From Capnocytophaga felis (lineage in GTDB: Bacteria > Bacteroidota > Bacteroidia > Flavobacteriales > Flavobacteriaceae): DNA of 64,000 nt. Made by a program: the position numbers and the translations under genes. The stretch covers positions 112,635-176,634 of the forward strand of contig NZ_BLBC01000011.1 in assembly GCF_009684755.1 (NCBI RefSeq). The letters are read 5' to 3'. Positions 10,631 through 19,144 of the stretch are shown here, piece by piece; the stretch's first letter is position 1, and every line of letters starts with the position of its first letter. The notes beneath the pieces were generated by a model, which saw only the letters and a program-made list of their open reading frames with translations, did no database searches and was not told the DNA's origin.

Positions 10631-11053
10631 ATGGAATTTTTACAAACAGAACAAAAGCTTACATTAGCTGATATTGATAATTTTGAAATGAAAATCGGAC
10701 TAAAACTTCCGCAGGATTTTAAAGAACACTATCTAAAATTCAACGGAGGCTATCCTTCTTTCGAATATGTAAAAGGGGTAAGAAATGTTTTTACGATAAA
10801 TAGTTTTGATTCAATTAAATACGGAATACTCCCCATAGAAAAACTAATAGATGACTTTAAAGAGAGTGGTGTAGATTTTAATAATAAAATTCCTTTTGCA
10901 AATGATAATGGCGATAATATCTTCTTAATTTCATTAGATGACTCAGATTATGGCAAGGTTTATATCATTGAATCGGAATTTTTGGAAGATAAGAATTTTA
11001 TTTTAGTTTCTGAGTCTTTTACGGATTTTATGAATTCTTTTTTTAATGAATGA
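10631..11053 (+). CDS. SMI1/KNR4 (SUKH)-family immunity protein
   Basis: 140 residues. The N-terminal helix and LPQDFKEHYLKFNGGYPSF correspond to the SUKH hallmark (LPxxYxxFL..NGG). IPFANDNGDNIFLISL and the acidic YGKVYIIESE strand match the later part of the fold. Family knowledge: SUKH proteins neutralise many nuclease and other toxins delivered by contact-dependent or Rhs systems. A decayed Rhs-like C-terminus follows directly, so this is probably an orphan immunity gene. Confidence 0.85.
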   Translation: MEFLQTEQKLTLADIDNFEMKIGLKLPQDFKEHYLKFNGGYPSFEYVKGVRNVFTINSFDSIKYGILPIEKLIDDFKESGVDFNNKIPFANDNGDNIFLISLDDSDYGKVYIIESEFLEDKNFILVSESFTDFMNSFFNE

Positions 11054-11389
11054 TTTTTTTGAATAATACCATCAAAAAGTTTATAACTTTGATATTGTGG
11101 TAATGAAAACTATTATGTAGGCAAAGATGATTTGGTGCATAATGGGTACAAAGAAGCATTAGATAATATCGACTTTAAAGACAATACTTATCACCTTCAA
11201 TACGGAACATTTAGACAAAAATTCTGTTAAATTTGTCATCGAAAATGTAGAAAAAATCAAACAAGAAATCAAAATTATTTTTTTTAGGCGGATTTGTTGT
11301 ATATCATAGCTTATTTTCAATTTTTTAATAAAATAGGATAGAAAATGAACGTGATTTTGTATTTTTGAAATTGAATTCGTCCTGGCTTT
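11054..11389 (+). pseudogene. Rhs/polymorphic-toxin C-terminal remnant and non-coding DNA
   Basis: Near 11110-11230 the plus strand encodes NYYVGKDDLVHNGYKEALD and a few more residues before a stop. This looks like the end of an Rhs repeat core joined to the (V)HN pre-toxin junction typical of polymorphic toxins. No start codon or intact upstream gene exists. The remainder to 11389 is AT-rich and shows nothing recognisable. Confidence 0.5.
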
Positions 11390-12004
11390 TTGAAAACAAA
11401 CAAGGAATTTCAATTTATGAGATGCGTTTTGACTATGCAAAATAATGATTATAAGCGTTTTGCTAATCAAATTGAGAGTCTTCTGCCAAAAATAAGAGAC
11501 AAATACGGCGTTATTTGGTCTTTGGAGGCGAGGTCTTTGAGTGCTTTGCTTCATTACTATAATACATTAGGAAATGATGAAAAAGTCTCCGAATTAGAAA
11601 AAGAAATTCTAAATTTTGTCCAAATCCATCGAAATTTAAAATTTGAAATTGACGACTATAAAATATTGGTTTTCTTTATCTCGGATATGCTAAACATATA
11701 TGGTTTTCATCATTTGTCGCATCGTATTCAAGAAAAATATGTTTTTAAAGAATCGCCAAGTATTTTATGGGAAAATGGGTATGAAGAAGCCGTTAAAATA
11801 GTAAAGAGCTTGACCTTATTTTATCAGGAAGATTATACGGAGTCAAAAAAAATATTTCAAACCATCGATGTAAATAAATTAAATTTTGATTTCAAAAAAT
11901 ATTTTAAGATTCAATATCTTCTATTGGCTTTGGGTTTTTGTCCTCAAAATAACAACACAAAACGCCATAAAATCAGAAAGCAATTTAAGGGGGTTAAAAT
12001 GTAA
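11390..12004 (+). CDS. Hypothetical helical protein at the left prophage flank, possibly truncated
   Basis: 204 residues, mostly predicted helices with TPR-like spacing (ANQIESLLPKIRDKYG, ALLHYYNTLGNDEKVSELE). No family was recognised. The basic tail (NTKRHKIRKQFKGVKM) is unlike the rest, and the stop codon sits directly before the TGTACA at 12005. The real C-terminus may have been replaced by prophage DNA. It is probably a host gene interrupted at the left end. Confidence 0.55.
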   Translation: MKTNKEFQFMRCVLTMQNNDYKRFANQIESLLPKIRDKYGVIWSLEARSLSALLHYYNTLGNDEKVSELEKEILNFVQIHRNLKFEIDDYKILVFFISDMLNIYGFHHLSHRIQEKYVFKESPSILWENGYEEAVKIVKSLTLFYQEDYTESKKIFQTIDVNKLNFDFKKYFKIQYLLLALGFCPQNNNTKRHKIRKQFKGVKM

Positions 12005-12560
12005 TGTACAAAAAGATATAATATAAAAAAGGCCGAAAAAGCCTTAAAAATAAGGGAGTTACAACCAAAAAAGCCCGAAAATGAAAACAAAACCAAATGT
12101 ACAACAATTACTATTAACTACCATTTAATTACCATTTAAAAAGCCCAAAATTACCATATAATTTGCTGTAACTACTATTACGGAGTACAAAGGTACTAAA
12201 AACTACCATAAACCCAGTAAAACAAGCCCTTTTGGGGCTTTTTTTATGCCCAAACACTACTACTTTTGGACCCGCCAACCGACCATTTGCGTGACCTCAC
12301 GAAAATGATAACTACTACCCCTAAAAACAGGTGTTTTTACGTTTGGGCGTACCTTTGGGCATACTTTTTAACCATTTTATACCCTTATTAAAATAGGGGT
12401 GCAGATACAATAAAGGGGCATTACCTATATGTTTTTAAGAATTGTAAGGGGGGTATAACCATTTGAAAAATGTGATTTATGTATGTAAAGTATTGATTTT
12501 TAATAATTTATTCATATACAATTGATTGTTATATAGGGATTATACCCATAATGGTACGTT
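12005..12560. other. Left prophage end, non-coding
   Basis: No gene. It holds ATGTAC-type sites near 12005 and 12103, four TACCAT repeats (12119-12210), a hairpin AAGGC..GCCTT at about 12029-12046, a hairpin with a T-run at about 12226-12246, and a tandem TTTGGGCGTACC/TTTGGGCATACT pair near 12341-12364. The 13-mer ACCCCTATTTTAA (minus strand, about 12385-12397) recurs in the terminase-protease divergent region at about 34038. This is the expected place for transposase-binding sites and the end of repressor transcription. Confidence 0.5.
12226..12246. terminator. Hairpin terminator near the left prophage end
   Basis: AAGCCC-TTTT-GGGGCTT followed by a T-run on the plus strand, preceded by A-rich DNA on the other side. 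It may insulate the prophage from host transcription entering from the left. Confidence 0.5.
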
Positions 12561-13391
12561 TTATTTTACAATAATAGTTGGGGGTTGAGTTGTTAAACGC
12601 TGTAATTGTTGCTGTTGAGTAGCCATTTCCTCACGTATTTTCAGCATTTCTATTTCAAGGTCAGCTATTTTTTGATAATTGGTTGCTGGGTCCAAGAACT
12701 CAAAGGAAAGATGCATCTTACATTCCCACACTTCCTTTATATCTTGCACATTGACAGAAATATGAGGATAATCCCTATTATCTGACTTGCAATACAATGA
12801 TTCATACTCCTTAAGGCGATTGATAACCCGTTTTACAATGATTCCTTCCGTGCTTGTAACAACCACATATATCCTATTATCAGACATTTGTTCCCAATTC
12901 TCAACAAACTCCCCCACCACATAGCTATTATTCTGCAAAGTAGGATACATTGAATGCCCACCCACTTGAAACATACGATACGTACCATTACGTAAAGTCG
13001 GAACACTATACGTTGGTAGCTTTTCGATATATTCAGGGTCGCCGTAGCCATTCAAATATCCTGCTTGTGCTTTAATTAGTACCAACGGAATTCGGTCGTT
13101 ATCAGCATCATCAACCACTACCACTTTGGGCATTAGGTCTCTACCTTTCACTTTTGTTGGAGTAATGATTTCGACGGGAGGATGTATTTCGTTTTTAAAT
13201 ATATCTCCCTCTCCTGTAAGAAGCCAAATAGGGTTTATGTCAGAATAAGATGAGAGTATTTTCTCTATTTTAGAGACTCCAACATCTTTTACCTTATCCA
13301 AAAAACCATTAGAAAGCCCTGTGTCTCTATAAAAGATACTTTTGTTTATACCTTTCAACTCTATGATTTTCAATATTCTGTCAACAACCAT
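12561..13391 (-). CDS. Prophage repressor, HTH plus S24/LexA-type peptidase domain
   Basis: 276 residues. The N-terminal helix-turn-helix (about 1-60) includes SIFYRDTGLSNGFLDKVK and ends NPIWLLTGEGD, a motif common in Bacteroidetes phage repressors. The C-terminal S24 domain has the catalytic serine in GGHSMYPTL (Ser147), the lysine in GIIVKRV (Lys187) and an Ala-Gly (110-111) suited to self-cleavage. A glutamine-rich helical tail follows. It is transcribed leftward, divergent from the early genes, as c is in Mu. Self-cleavage implies induction by the RecA/SOS response, an inference from the family. Confidence 0.9.
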   Translation of the reverse strand: MVVDRILKIIELKGINKSIFYRDTGLSNGFLDKVKDVGVSKIEKILSSYSDINPIWLLTGEGDIFKNEIHPPVEIITPTKVKGRDLMPKVVVVDDADNDRIPLVLIKAQAGYLNGYGDPEYIEKLPTYSVPTLRNGTYRMFQVGGHSMYPTLQNNSYVVGEFVENWEQMSDNRIYVVVTSTEGIIVKRVINRLKEYESLYCKSDNRDYPHISVNVQDIKEVWECKMHLSFEFLDPATNYQKIADLEIEMLKIREEMATQQQQLQRLTTQPPTIIVK

Positions 13392-13422
13392 AAAATAATT
13401 TTTAGATTTTATACTATTTTTA

Positions 13423-13454
13423 TTTGTTTATTTAGAGTATTTACTCTAATTTTG
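13423..13454 (+). promoter_or_regulatory. Early promoter with overlapping operator palindrome
   Basis: TTTG at 13423-13426, a 20-nt spacer and TAATTTTG at 13447-13454 match the Bacteroidetes -33/-7 promoter. The perfect inverted repeat TTAGAGTA-TT-TACTCTAA (13432-13449) covers the spacer and the first bases of the -7 box. It lies between the divergent repressor and the first early gene, so it is the probable repressor operator. Confidence 0.75.
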
Positions 13455-13480
13455 TCCCATCAAACAATACAAAAAGGACG

Positions 13481-13696
13481 ATGTGCAAAGGTAAGAATAA
13501 AAAATACAAGTACAATCAAAGTATTATAAATGAATTGTCTAAAAGTTACGGCGTTACGGTTGATTTTGTCCGCAAGGCGTTGGCAGGCGACCGAGTAAGT
13601 AATACAGCCGAAGACATTAAACGAGACTATTACAAAGCCGAAAGGGCTGTAAATGAAGTAACTAAAGTAGTATTAAATAATGTTATAAATCAATAA
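13481..13696 (+). CDS. Small early regulator (Ner-like position)
   Basis: 71 residues, basic N-terminus (MCKGKNKKYKYN), then a helix-turn-helix-like segment (IINELSKSYGVTVDFVRKALAGDR) and a helical tail. It occupies the place of Mu ner, first gene of the early operon divergent from the repressor, and likely down-regulates the early promoter. Sequence identity with Ner was not recognised; the role is inferred from size, HTH and position. Confidence 0.7.
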   Translation: MCKGKNKKYKYNQSIINELSKSYGVTVDFVRKALAGDRVSNTAEDIKRDYYKAERAVNEVTKVVLNNVINQ

Positions 13697-13699
13697 GGT

Positions 13700-14122
13700 A
13701 TGAAAAAAATAGAAAGAAAGAAAGATTTACAAATAGGGCATTGTTACAGAACTACGCAAGATTATTTTAAGGTAGATAGTATAGTGAACGGAGAACCTTA
13801 CGGGAGTACTTACGACATCTATGAGCCTACTCCTGTAGTTGTAACTCATTACTCTTTGTCTCTTTACGTTGAAGAGATAGGCTGTATAGAGATAAGTGAG
13901 GAGGAGTACGAAGAAACGCTACAAAGGATGATTATCAATAATCAAGATACTACTCAAATAGACGATGTAGCAAAAGAATTGGAACGGCTAAAATATCACG
14001 AAGCCACTACCGTAGGGCTTTGGGCGATAGACAGGGACCCTAAGGAAGTACCTTACAATTGGATTGTAAAAACTGCATTTCAGATAGAGGCTACTCGTAC
14101 CTTCCCCGAATGTAAGTGTTGA
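13700..14122 (+). CDS. Prophage early protein of unknown function
   Basis: 140 residues, acidic, starting 4 bp after the preceding gene. A first half with beta character (CYRTTQDYFKVDSIVNGEPYG) and a helical second half can be seen. No family was recognised. Its last 32 bp overlap the convergent KTSC gene. Confidence 0.65.
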   Translation: MKKIERKKDLQIGHCYRTTQDYFKVDSIVNGEPYGSTYDIYEPTPVVVTHYSLSLYVEEIGCIEISEEEYEETLQRMIINNQDTTQIDDVAKELERLKYHEATTVGLWAIDRDPKEVPYNWIVKTAFQIEATRTFPECKC

Positions 14123-14282
14123 AATAGCTGCCTTTTGAGGAGGCTCTCAATAAGCCTCTGAAAATACTCTCAGGAACTCCATAATAAACATAGGTATATC
14201 CTGAATTGAATTTAATAAAAAGTTGCTTGGTAAGTGGATTGTAATCCACTGCTCTTATCACAGAAGACCTAACAGAAATCAT
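14091..14282 (-). CDS. KTSC-domain protein
   Basis: 63 residues that match the KTSC domain almost end to end: SSVIRAVDYNPLTKQLFIKF, YVYYGVPESIFRGLL and ASSKGSYFN, ending IRGRYE. The family name comes from the K-T-S-C positions; here the loop reads ASSKGSYFNTYIRGRY. KTSC proteins are small, often phage-encoded and sometimes linked to RNA or aminoacyl-tRNA-related domains; no firm function is known. It is the only minus-strand gene in the early region. Confidence 0.85.
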   Translation of the reverse strand: MISVRSSVIRAVDYNPLTKQLFIKFNSGYTYVYYGVPESIFRGLLRASSKGSYFNTYIRGRYE

Positions 14283-14299
14283 ATCACTAATTTTTAAAT

Positions 14300-14455
14300 T
14301 TTTGACGAGGCAAACCTAACGAAGTGGTTCGCCGAACACCACTAAAAAATAAACGTTAGGTGAGGCAAATTTAGTGAAAATCCTGAAAAGCATACACCCC
14401 GAGGCAGGTACGGGGCAGGAACAAAGTTTAAAAACCATTTAAAGAGGGTTTAAAA
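14300..14455 (+). other. Structured leader before the transposase gene
   Basis: Contains nested inverted repeats. CCTAACG (about 14316) pairs with CGTTAGG (about 14353), enclosing an inner stem AGTGG-TTC..GAA-CA-CCACT. The octamer GAGGCAAA occurs on both sides. This 150-bp leader could be an attenuator or a protein-binding site for transposase control; nothing in it looks coding. Confidence 0.5.
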
Positions 14456-16525
14456 ATGTTTGAATATGTAGAAAATATATTATGCGTCTCGGCTTCGTGG
14501 CTTTACGGAGATGGTGAAATAATGTCTAAACCAAACTACGATAAAATGGTTCGCAACAACAAAATAAAACGCATTGGCGTTGCGGGGCAAGGACGTATGG
14601 TTTGGATTGTGTATGCCTCACTTCCCGAGCGGTTTAAATCCAAAATAGAGCAAAACCACAATCCGTATAAAGAGGTTAAAACCCTTGTTTTCGAGGACTA
14701 TATCAAACCCGATTACGATGCCGAACGCTTTTTTGAGCAATACCTGTTGGAGGACGAAGATGGCACGGAACACCTACCCGCCGACCGCATCCGAGAGTAC
14801 AGCGACAACGCCAAAATACTCAACGCTTGCCACTTTATCGCAACGAATGTAGTGGTGCAACGCAAGTTCGGAGGCCGCAAGGAAATGTGGCAAAAAATGG
14901 CGGAAATTATCCAACAATTGCCGTCAAAGGAATACAAACACAAACTGCCGAGCAATTACCGCGATTTAAAGGCTAAAACAATGGCGTTTAAAGAAATAAA
15001 AACCTGCAAACGCTACCCGACCAAAGGCTACGAGGGGTTGATACACAGCGGATTTATGAATAAAGTAGCCGCTAAACTCGTAGGGGTTTCGGCAGAATGG
15101 ACACTCGCCCGCTGGTGCAATCAAGTGAATGTGTGCGTAAGTCTTTCGCAACTCCACGCCGAATACAACGACAAAGCCGTTGCCGAAGGTTGGAAACTCA
15201 TCAAAAACGAAAAAACGTTCTATAACTTTCTGTATGCCGAAGATGTGCAACCGCTGTGGTGGGGGCATCGGTACGGCGAACTTTCGTACAAGGAAAAATT
15301 TGGGTTTCAGCACAAAACCAAAATGCCCACAATGCGGGACAGCCTTTGGTACTCCGACGGTACGAAGCTCAATTACTACTATTTGGACGAAAACGGCAAT
15401 ATGGCAACCTGCCAAGTATATGAAGTGATGGACGCATATAGCGAGGTGCTTTTAGGCTATCACATTAGCAAAACGGAGGATTACGAAGCCCAATATCGAG
15501 CCTTTAAAATGGCGGTACAAACGGCAGGATTTCGCCCATATCAAATAGCCCACGATAACCAAGGCGGACACAAAAAACTCAAAACTGGCGATTTTTTAAG
15601 CAAAATAGCCCAAGTGCAAACCGCTACTAAGCCCTACAACGGAAAATCAAAAACGATAGAAAGTGCCTTCGGGCGATTTCAAGACGGATTTTTAAAACGT
15701 GATTGGTTCTTTACAGGAATGAACATCACGGCAAAAACGCAGGAAAGCAAGGTAAATATGGAATTTATCCTCGCCAACAAACAAAGCCTGCCTACGCTGG
15801 ACGAAATCAAAGAGCGATACGCCCAACGCCGTAGGGAATGGAACGAAGCTCCGCACCCCAAAACAGGCAAACCACGCATTGAAATGTATTTGGAAAGCCA
15901 AAATGCGGAAACAAAGAAAGTGGAGATTTGGGATATGGTTTCGCTGTTTTGGATTACGAGAAAAGAACCGATTACCTGCGATGCTTACGGAATTTCGTTT
16001 CAAGAGAAAAAAGTCAAATACGACTATATGGTATATACACAGAAAGGGTTGCCCAATGTGGATTGGCTTGAAAAGAATATCGGCAAAAAGTTCGTTATCA
16101 AGTTCGACCCCGATAATATGGAGCTGATTTACTTATACGAGGACACGCCTTTGGGTCTGAAATTAGTAAACGGTGCGGAAATTAAGAAAGAAGTACAACG
16201 TAACATTCAGGAGCAGGACACTTTCGACGCTCAATACATCCGCCAAGTACAGCAACTCACGGACGAAAAACGCATCACACGCCGAGACGAAACCGAGGAA
16301 TTGTTAGAAAAATACGGAATGACCGCCCAGCAACAAGGATTGAATTTACCGAATATCAAGGGGATTGAACGCAAACGGAAAACGCCCAACGGCAAAAAAT
16401 CCCAACAAAATGACGATTTTGGAAAATATCAAAAAGTAATGAACAACACCGATTGGGACGACGAAATGGAGCTTGTATCCATAGAACAACCCCGAAAAAG
16501 AACCAAAATAAGCGGTTTAATATAG
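14456..16525 (+). CDS. MuA-like DDE transposase
   Basis: 689 residues. The N-terminal DNA-binding part contains IMSKPNYDKMVR and SLPERFK, typical of Bacteroidetes Mu transposases. The integrase-fold core has the DDE triad at Asp301 (YSDGTK), Asp367 (AHDNQGG) and Glu402 (KTIESAFGRFQ). A C-terminal domain follows the beta-barrel (GISFQEKKVKYD), and the basic end could bind the MuB partner. Family knowledge: it cuts and joins phage ends during integration and replicative transposition. The gene has higher GC than its flanks, but the rest of the early module is similar. Confidence 0.93.
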   Translation: MFEYVENILCVSASWLYGDGEIMSKPNYDKMVRNNKIKRIGVAGQGRMVWIVYASLPERFKSKIEQNHNPYKEVKTLVFEDYIKPDYDAERFFEQYLLEDEDGTEHLPADRIREYSDNAKILNACHFIATNVVVQRKFGGRKEMWQKMAEIIQQLPSKEYKHKLPSNYRDLKAKTMAFKEIKTCKRYPTKGYEGLIHSGFMNKVAAKLVGVSAEWTLARWCNQVNVCVSLSQLHAEYNDKAVAEGWKLIKNEKTFYNFLYAEDVQPLWWGHRYGELSYKEKFGFQHKTKMPTMRDSLWYSDGTKLNYYYLDENGNMATCQVYEVMDAYSEVLLGYHISKTEDYEAQYRAFKMAVQTAGFRPYQIAHDNQGGHKKLKTGDFLSKIAQVQTATKPYNGKSKTIESAFGRFQDGFLKRDWFFTGMNITAKTQESKVNMEFILANKQSLPTLDEIKERYAQRRREWNEAPHPKTGKPRIEMYLESQNAETKKVEIWDMVSLFWITRKEPITCDAYGISFQEKKVKYDYMVYTQKGLPNVDWLEKNIGKKFVIKFDPDNMELIYLYEDTPLGLKLVNGAEIKKEVQRNIQEQDTFDAQYIRQVQQLTDEKRITRRDETEELLEKYGMTAQQQGLNLPNIKGIERKRKTPNGKKSQQNDDFGKYQKVMNNTDWDDEMELVSIEQPRKRTKISGLI

Positions 16526-16578
16526 CGGATAGCTTCCGCAATGAAAAAAGAGACGTTTAATTTCAAAAATACAAAAAT

Positions 16579-17451
16579 ATGACAACGCAGGAAAAACAAC
16601 AGATAGCCAATGAATTAAAAGTGTTTTGCGACCGTAAAGGAAGCCAACGCAAAGGAGCGAACTCATTAAAAGGCGTTTCGGAAGCTACCGTAACGCACAT
16701 ATTGACCAACAAATGGGATAAAATCGCTGACCGAATGTGGCGGGGCGTAAAGGCTCAATTGGAAATTTCCCGTAGGGATTGGGTTTGCGTGGAAACCTCT
16801 ATTTATCAGACCTTAACGGAGCTGATAGAAGATGCCCAAGACAACAGCCAAGTACACGCTATTGTCGCCTCAGCAGGAACGGGCAAAACGCAAACAATGA
16901 AGCTATACACCGAAAACCACCCCAACGCCTTTATGGTGCAATGCAATGAGTTTTGGAACAAAAAAGCCTTTATGGCGGAATTGCTTTCGGCAATGGGGCG
17001 AAAAAGTGGCGGAATGACCATACACGAGATGGTGTATGAAGCCGTAAAATATTTAAAATCAATTGAAAACCCCGTGATTTTGCTGGACGAGTTCGACAAA
17101 GTGAATGACCAGATTTTGTACTTCTTTATCACGTTTTACAACTTATTGGAGGACGATTGTGCCATTATTTTGTGTGCAACGGAATTTTTGCAAAAACGCA
17201 TTGAGCGGGGCGAAAAACTCAACAAAAAAGGCTATCGGGAAATTTACAGCCGTTTGGGCAGAAAGTTTGTCGATTTGGGCGACATTACCCAGCAGGATTG
17301 TATTTTGATTTGTGCCAACAACGGCATTACCGACAAGCAGGACATCAAAAGCGTTTGGCAGGAATGCAACGGCGATTTACGACGTGTGAAAAAGAAAATA
17401 CACACCTTGAAGCTCGAACGCATTGAAGCCATTGAAACCGAAACGACTTAA
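16579..17451 (+). CDS. MuB-like AAA+ ATPase (transposition target protein)
   Basis: 290 residues. The N-terminal HTH-like segment (KGANSLKGVSEATVTHILTNKWDKI) is followed by an AAA+ domain with Walker A ASAGTGKT (98-105), Walker B VILLDEFDK (166-174) and a sensor region (ILCATEFL). This domain order matches MuB, which binds target DNA as ATP filaments and delivers it to the transposase. It starts 53 bp after the transposase gene. Confidence 0.9.
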   Translation: MTTQEKQQIANELKVFCDRKGSQRKGANSLKGVSEATVTHILTNKWDKIADRMWRGVKAQLEISRRDWVCVETSIYQTLTELIEDAQDNSQVHAIVASAGTGKTQTMKLYTENHPNAFMVQCNEFWNKKAFMAELLSAMGRKSGGMTIHEMVYEAVKYLKSIENPVILLDEFDKVNDQILYFFITFYNLLEDDCAIILCATEFLQKRIERGEKLNKKGYREIYSRLGRKFVDLGDITQQDCILICANNGITDKQDIKSVWQECNGDLRRVKKKIHTLKLERIEAIETETT

Positions 17452-17482
17452 TCCCTAACCACTAACCCCTAATAACTGAACA
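17449..17482 (+). repeat. Spacer with ctaacc/ccctaat words
   Basis: Short intergenic text (aatccctaaccactaacccc and taataactgaac) of the same vocabulary as the palindromic spacers between late genes. Here only one orientation is present, so no hairpin forms. Confidence 0.5.
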
Positions 17483-18124
17483 ATGGCACAGGCTTATACA
17501 CCCAAACAAGCAATAAATAAAAAATTCAAACTACTACCTTTTGAGGGGGCTTGGAAGGACTTTGTCGGTTGCCCCGCACGAGGGTTCTCTGCTATTATTT
17601 GGGGAGCTTCGTCCAGCGGAAAATCATCGTTAGCAATGCAGTGGGTAAGGTACTTAACTGAGTTCGGAAAAGTAGCTTACAATTCTTTGGAGGAGGGCTT
17701 TTCGCATACAATGCAAATGAACCTCAAACGTAACTATATGGACAGTGTGGAAGGGAAATTCCTGCTGATAGACAATGAACCTTTTGATGAACTTTTGGAA
17801 CGAATGGAAAAACATAAATCGCCCGACTTCCTAATCATTGATTCCGTGCAATATATGCAAACCGACAAAGAGGAATACAAAAAGTTAAAACGATTGATGA
17901 AAGATAAGAACAAAGGCTTAATCCTCATCAGCCAAGCCAATGGCAAGGAACCCAAAGGCGAGCTGGCAGATTTTGTTCGCTACGACGTGGATTTGAAAAT
18001 ACGGGTTGAGGGCTATAAAGCCTTTCCGGCAGGGCGAATGAACGGTGGAGGCAGTCCGTTTGTGATTTACCCGCAAAAAGCCGCCGAATATTGGGGCGAC
18101 GTAAAGCAAGACGATAACGAATAA
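17483..18124 (+). CDS. RecA/DnaB-fold P-loop ATPase
   Basis: 213 residues. Walker A is GASSSGKSS (41-49) and Walker B is FLIIDS (116-121), followed by VQYMQTDKEEYKKLKRLMK and ILISQANG, the layout of RadA/DnaB-like single-domain ATPases. Third in the early operon after MuB, it may help replication or homing of phage DNA. A Lon-like or zinc domain is absent. The function is inferred only at fold level. Confidence 0.8.
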   Translation: MAQAYTPKQAINKKFKLLPFEGAWKDFVGCPARGFSAIIWGASSSGKSSLAMQWVRYLTEFGKVAYNSLEEGFSHTMQMNLKRNYMDSVEGKFLLIDNEPFDELLERMEKHKSPDFLIIDSVQYMQTDKEEYKKLKRLMKDKNKGLILISQANGKEPKGELADFVRYDVDLKIRVEGYKAFPAGRMNGGGSPFVIYPQKAAEYWGDVKQDDNE

Positions 18125-18141
18125 CCTTTAAATCTATAAAA

Positions 18142-18522
18142 ATGACAACCATAGCAAAACAAACCACCTTCCGCCACAAATTGGCGTACTATGCAGAATT
18201 GAGCTATTTGCAATACGAGAATCTTCGGCATCAGTACTTTTTGGATTGGTGCGGAAAAATAGCACATCAAAAGTACATTCCGCTCAAATGGCTATCAAAA
18301 AATGACTACCTCAAAAATTGGTTTGATGACCAATGGGTGGCATTAGTTGAGGGAGGAATAAAAAGGCAGTACAATACCGAATTAGATGCGGGTATTTTTG
18401 ATAAAGACGATGTGCTGCTGATGTTAGATACCTTTTACCTTGACTTGCAATATTTCCCGAAAATTTTAATCGAAAAAATAATCAAAGCACAAAAATATGA
18501 AAACCAAGAAAGTAACCCGTGA
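18142..18522 (+). CDS. Prophage early protein of unknown function
   Basis: 126 residues, helical, rich in aromatic residues (AYYAELSYLQYENLRHQYFL). Its end overlaps the next gene by 26 bp. No family was recognised. Confidence 0.6.
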   Translation: MTTIAKQTTFRHKLAYYAELSYLQYENLRHQYFLDWCGKIAHQKYIPLKWLSKNDYLKNWFDDQWVALVEGGIKRQYNTELDAGIFDKDDVLLMLDTFYLDLQYFPKILIEKIIKAQKYENQESNP

Positions 18523-18697
18523 GTATTTGGAACACAAAATCAATTGCATCAATACCGACCTTATGAATTTCCATCACGAAACTAAAGAACTTCAACAACT
18601 GGAAGCCATTCGCAATCAATACGTTGAAAAGTTTATCGAAATGGAAAAATATGATTTACAAACCATTGAAATTGAATGCTATGAAAGTAACTCGTAA
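18497..18697 (+). CDS. Small helical prophage protein
   Basis: 66 residues, charged and helical, overlapping both neighbours (26 bp upstream, 17 bp downstream), as expected in a compact early operon. No family was recognised. Its N-terminus (TKKVTREYLEHKI) resembles the start of the following 38-residue protein (MKVTRKELQTQALQL), suggesting an internal duplication. Confidence 0.6.
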   Translation: MKTKKVTREYLEHKINCINTDLMNFHHETKELQQLEAIRNQYVEKFIEMEKYDLQTIEIECYESNS

Positions 18698-18797
18698 AGA
18701 ACTGCAAACACAAGCATTGCAACTTGAAATGAAAATTGCGGAATGTGTAAATGAAAAGGAACGTGAGGCGTTGGAAGTGGAGCTTTACCAGCTCTAA
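18681..18797 (+). CDS. 38-residue prophage peptide
   Basis: ATG at 18681, stop TAA at 18795-18797. The product begins MKVTRKELQTQALQLEMK and is a single amphipathic helix rich in Glu and Lys. It overlaps the preceding gene by 17 bp. Coding status is inferred from tight packing and from its similarity to the start of that neighbour. Confidence 0.5.
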   Translation: MKVTRKELQTQALQLEMKIAECVNEKEREALEVELYQL

Positions 18798-18843
18798 CAC
18801 CTTCTCTTAAAAATGAATAAAAGTTTTTTAAATGAGATAGAAA

Positions 18844-19125
18844 ATGAGCCGATTAATTGAATACATAGACGTTTTAAAGTTAGACAATTTTCTGCAAACT
18901 CTAACATTTGAAGAACGCCTACAACTGAGCCAATACCGAGCGGGACGCACTGACAGTGTTCCCCAAAAAGTAGAAAAACTCCAACGATGGATTGACAAAT
19001 CTCGCTGGAAATCACCCGAACTGAAAATATCGCAAGATAGAGAGGTTTTGTGGTTTGATTTGGAGAAACAGATATTTCAACCACTCAAAAATCATCCGTT
19101 GTACAAACAAAGAGTTTACATATAA
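18844..19125 (+). CDS. Prophage early protein of unknown function
   Basis: 93 residues, helical (FEERLQLSQYRAG), hydrophilic, with a conserved-looking aromatic end (HPLYKQRVYI). No family was recognised; operon position supports coding. Confidence 0.55.
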   Translation: MSRLIEYIDVLKLDNFLQTLTFEERLQLSQYRAGRTDSVPQKVEKLQRWIDKSRWKSPELKISQDREVLWFDLEKQIFQPLKNHPLYKQRVYI

Positions 19126-19144
19126 ATTTACAAAAACGAATACT

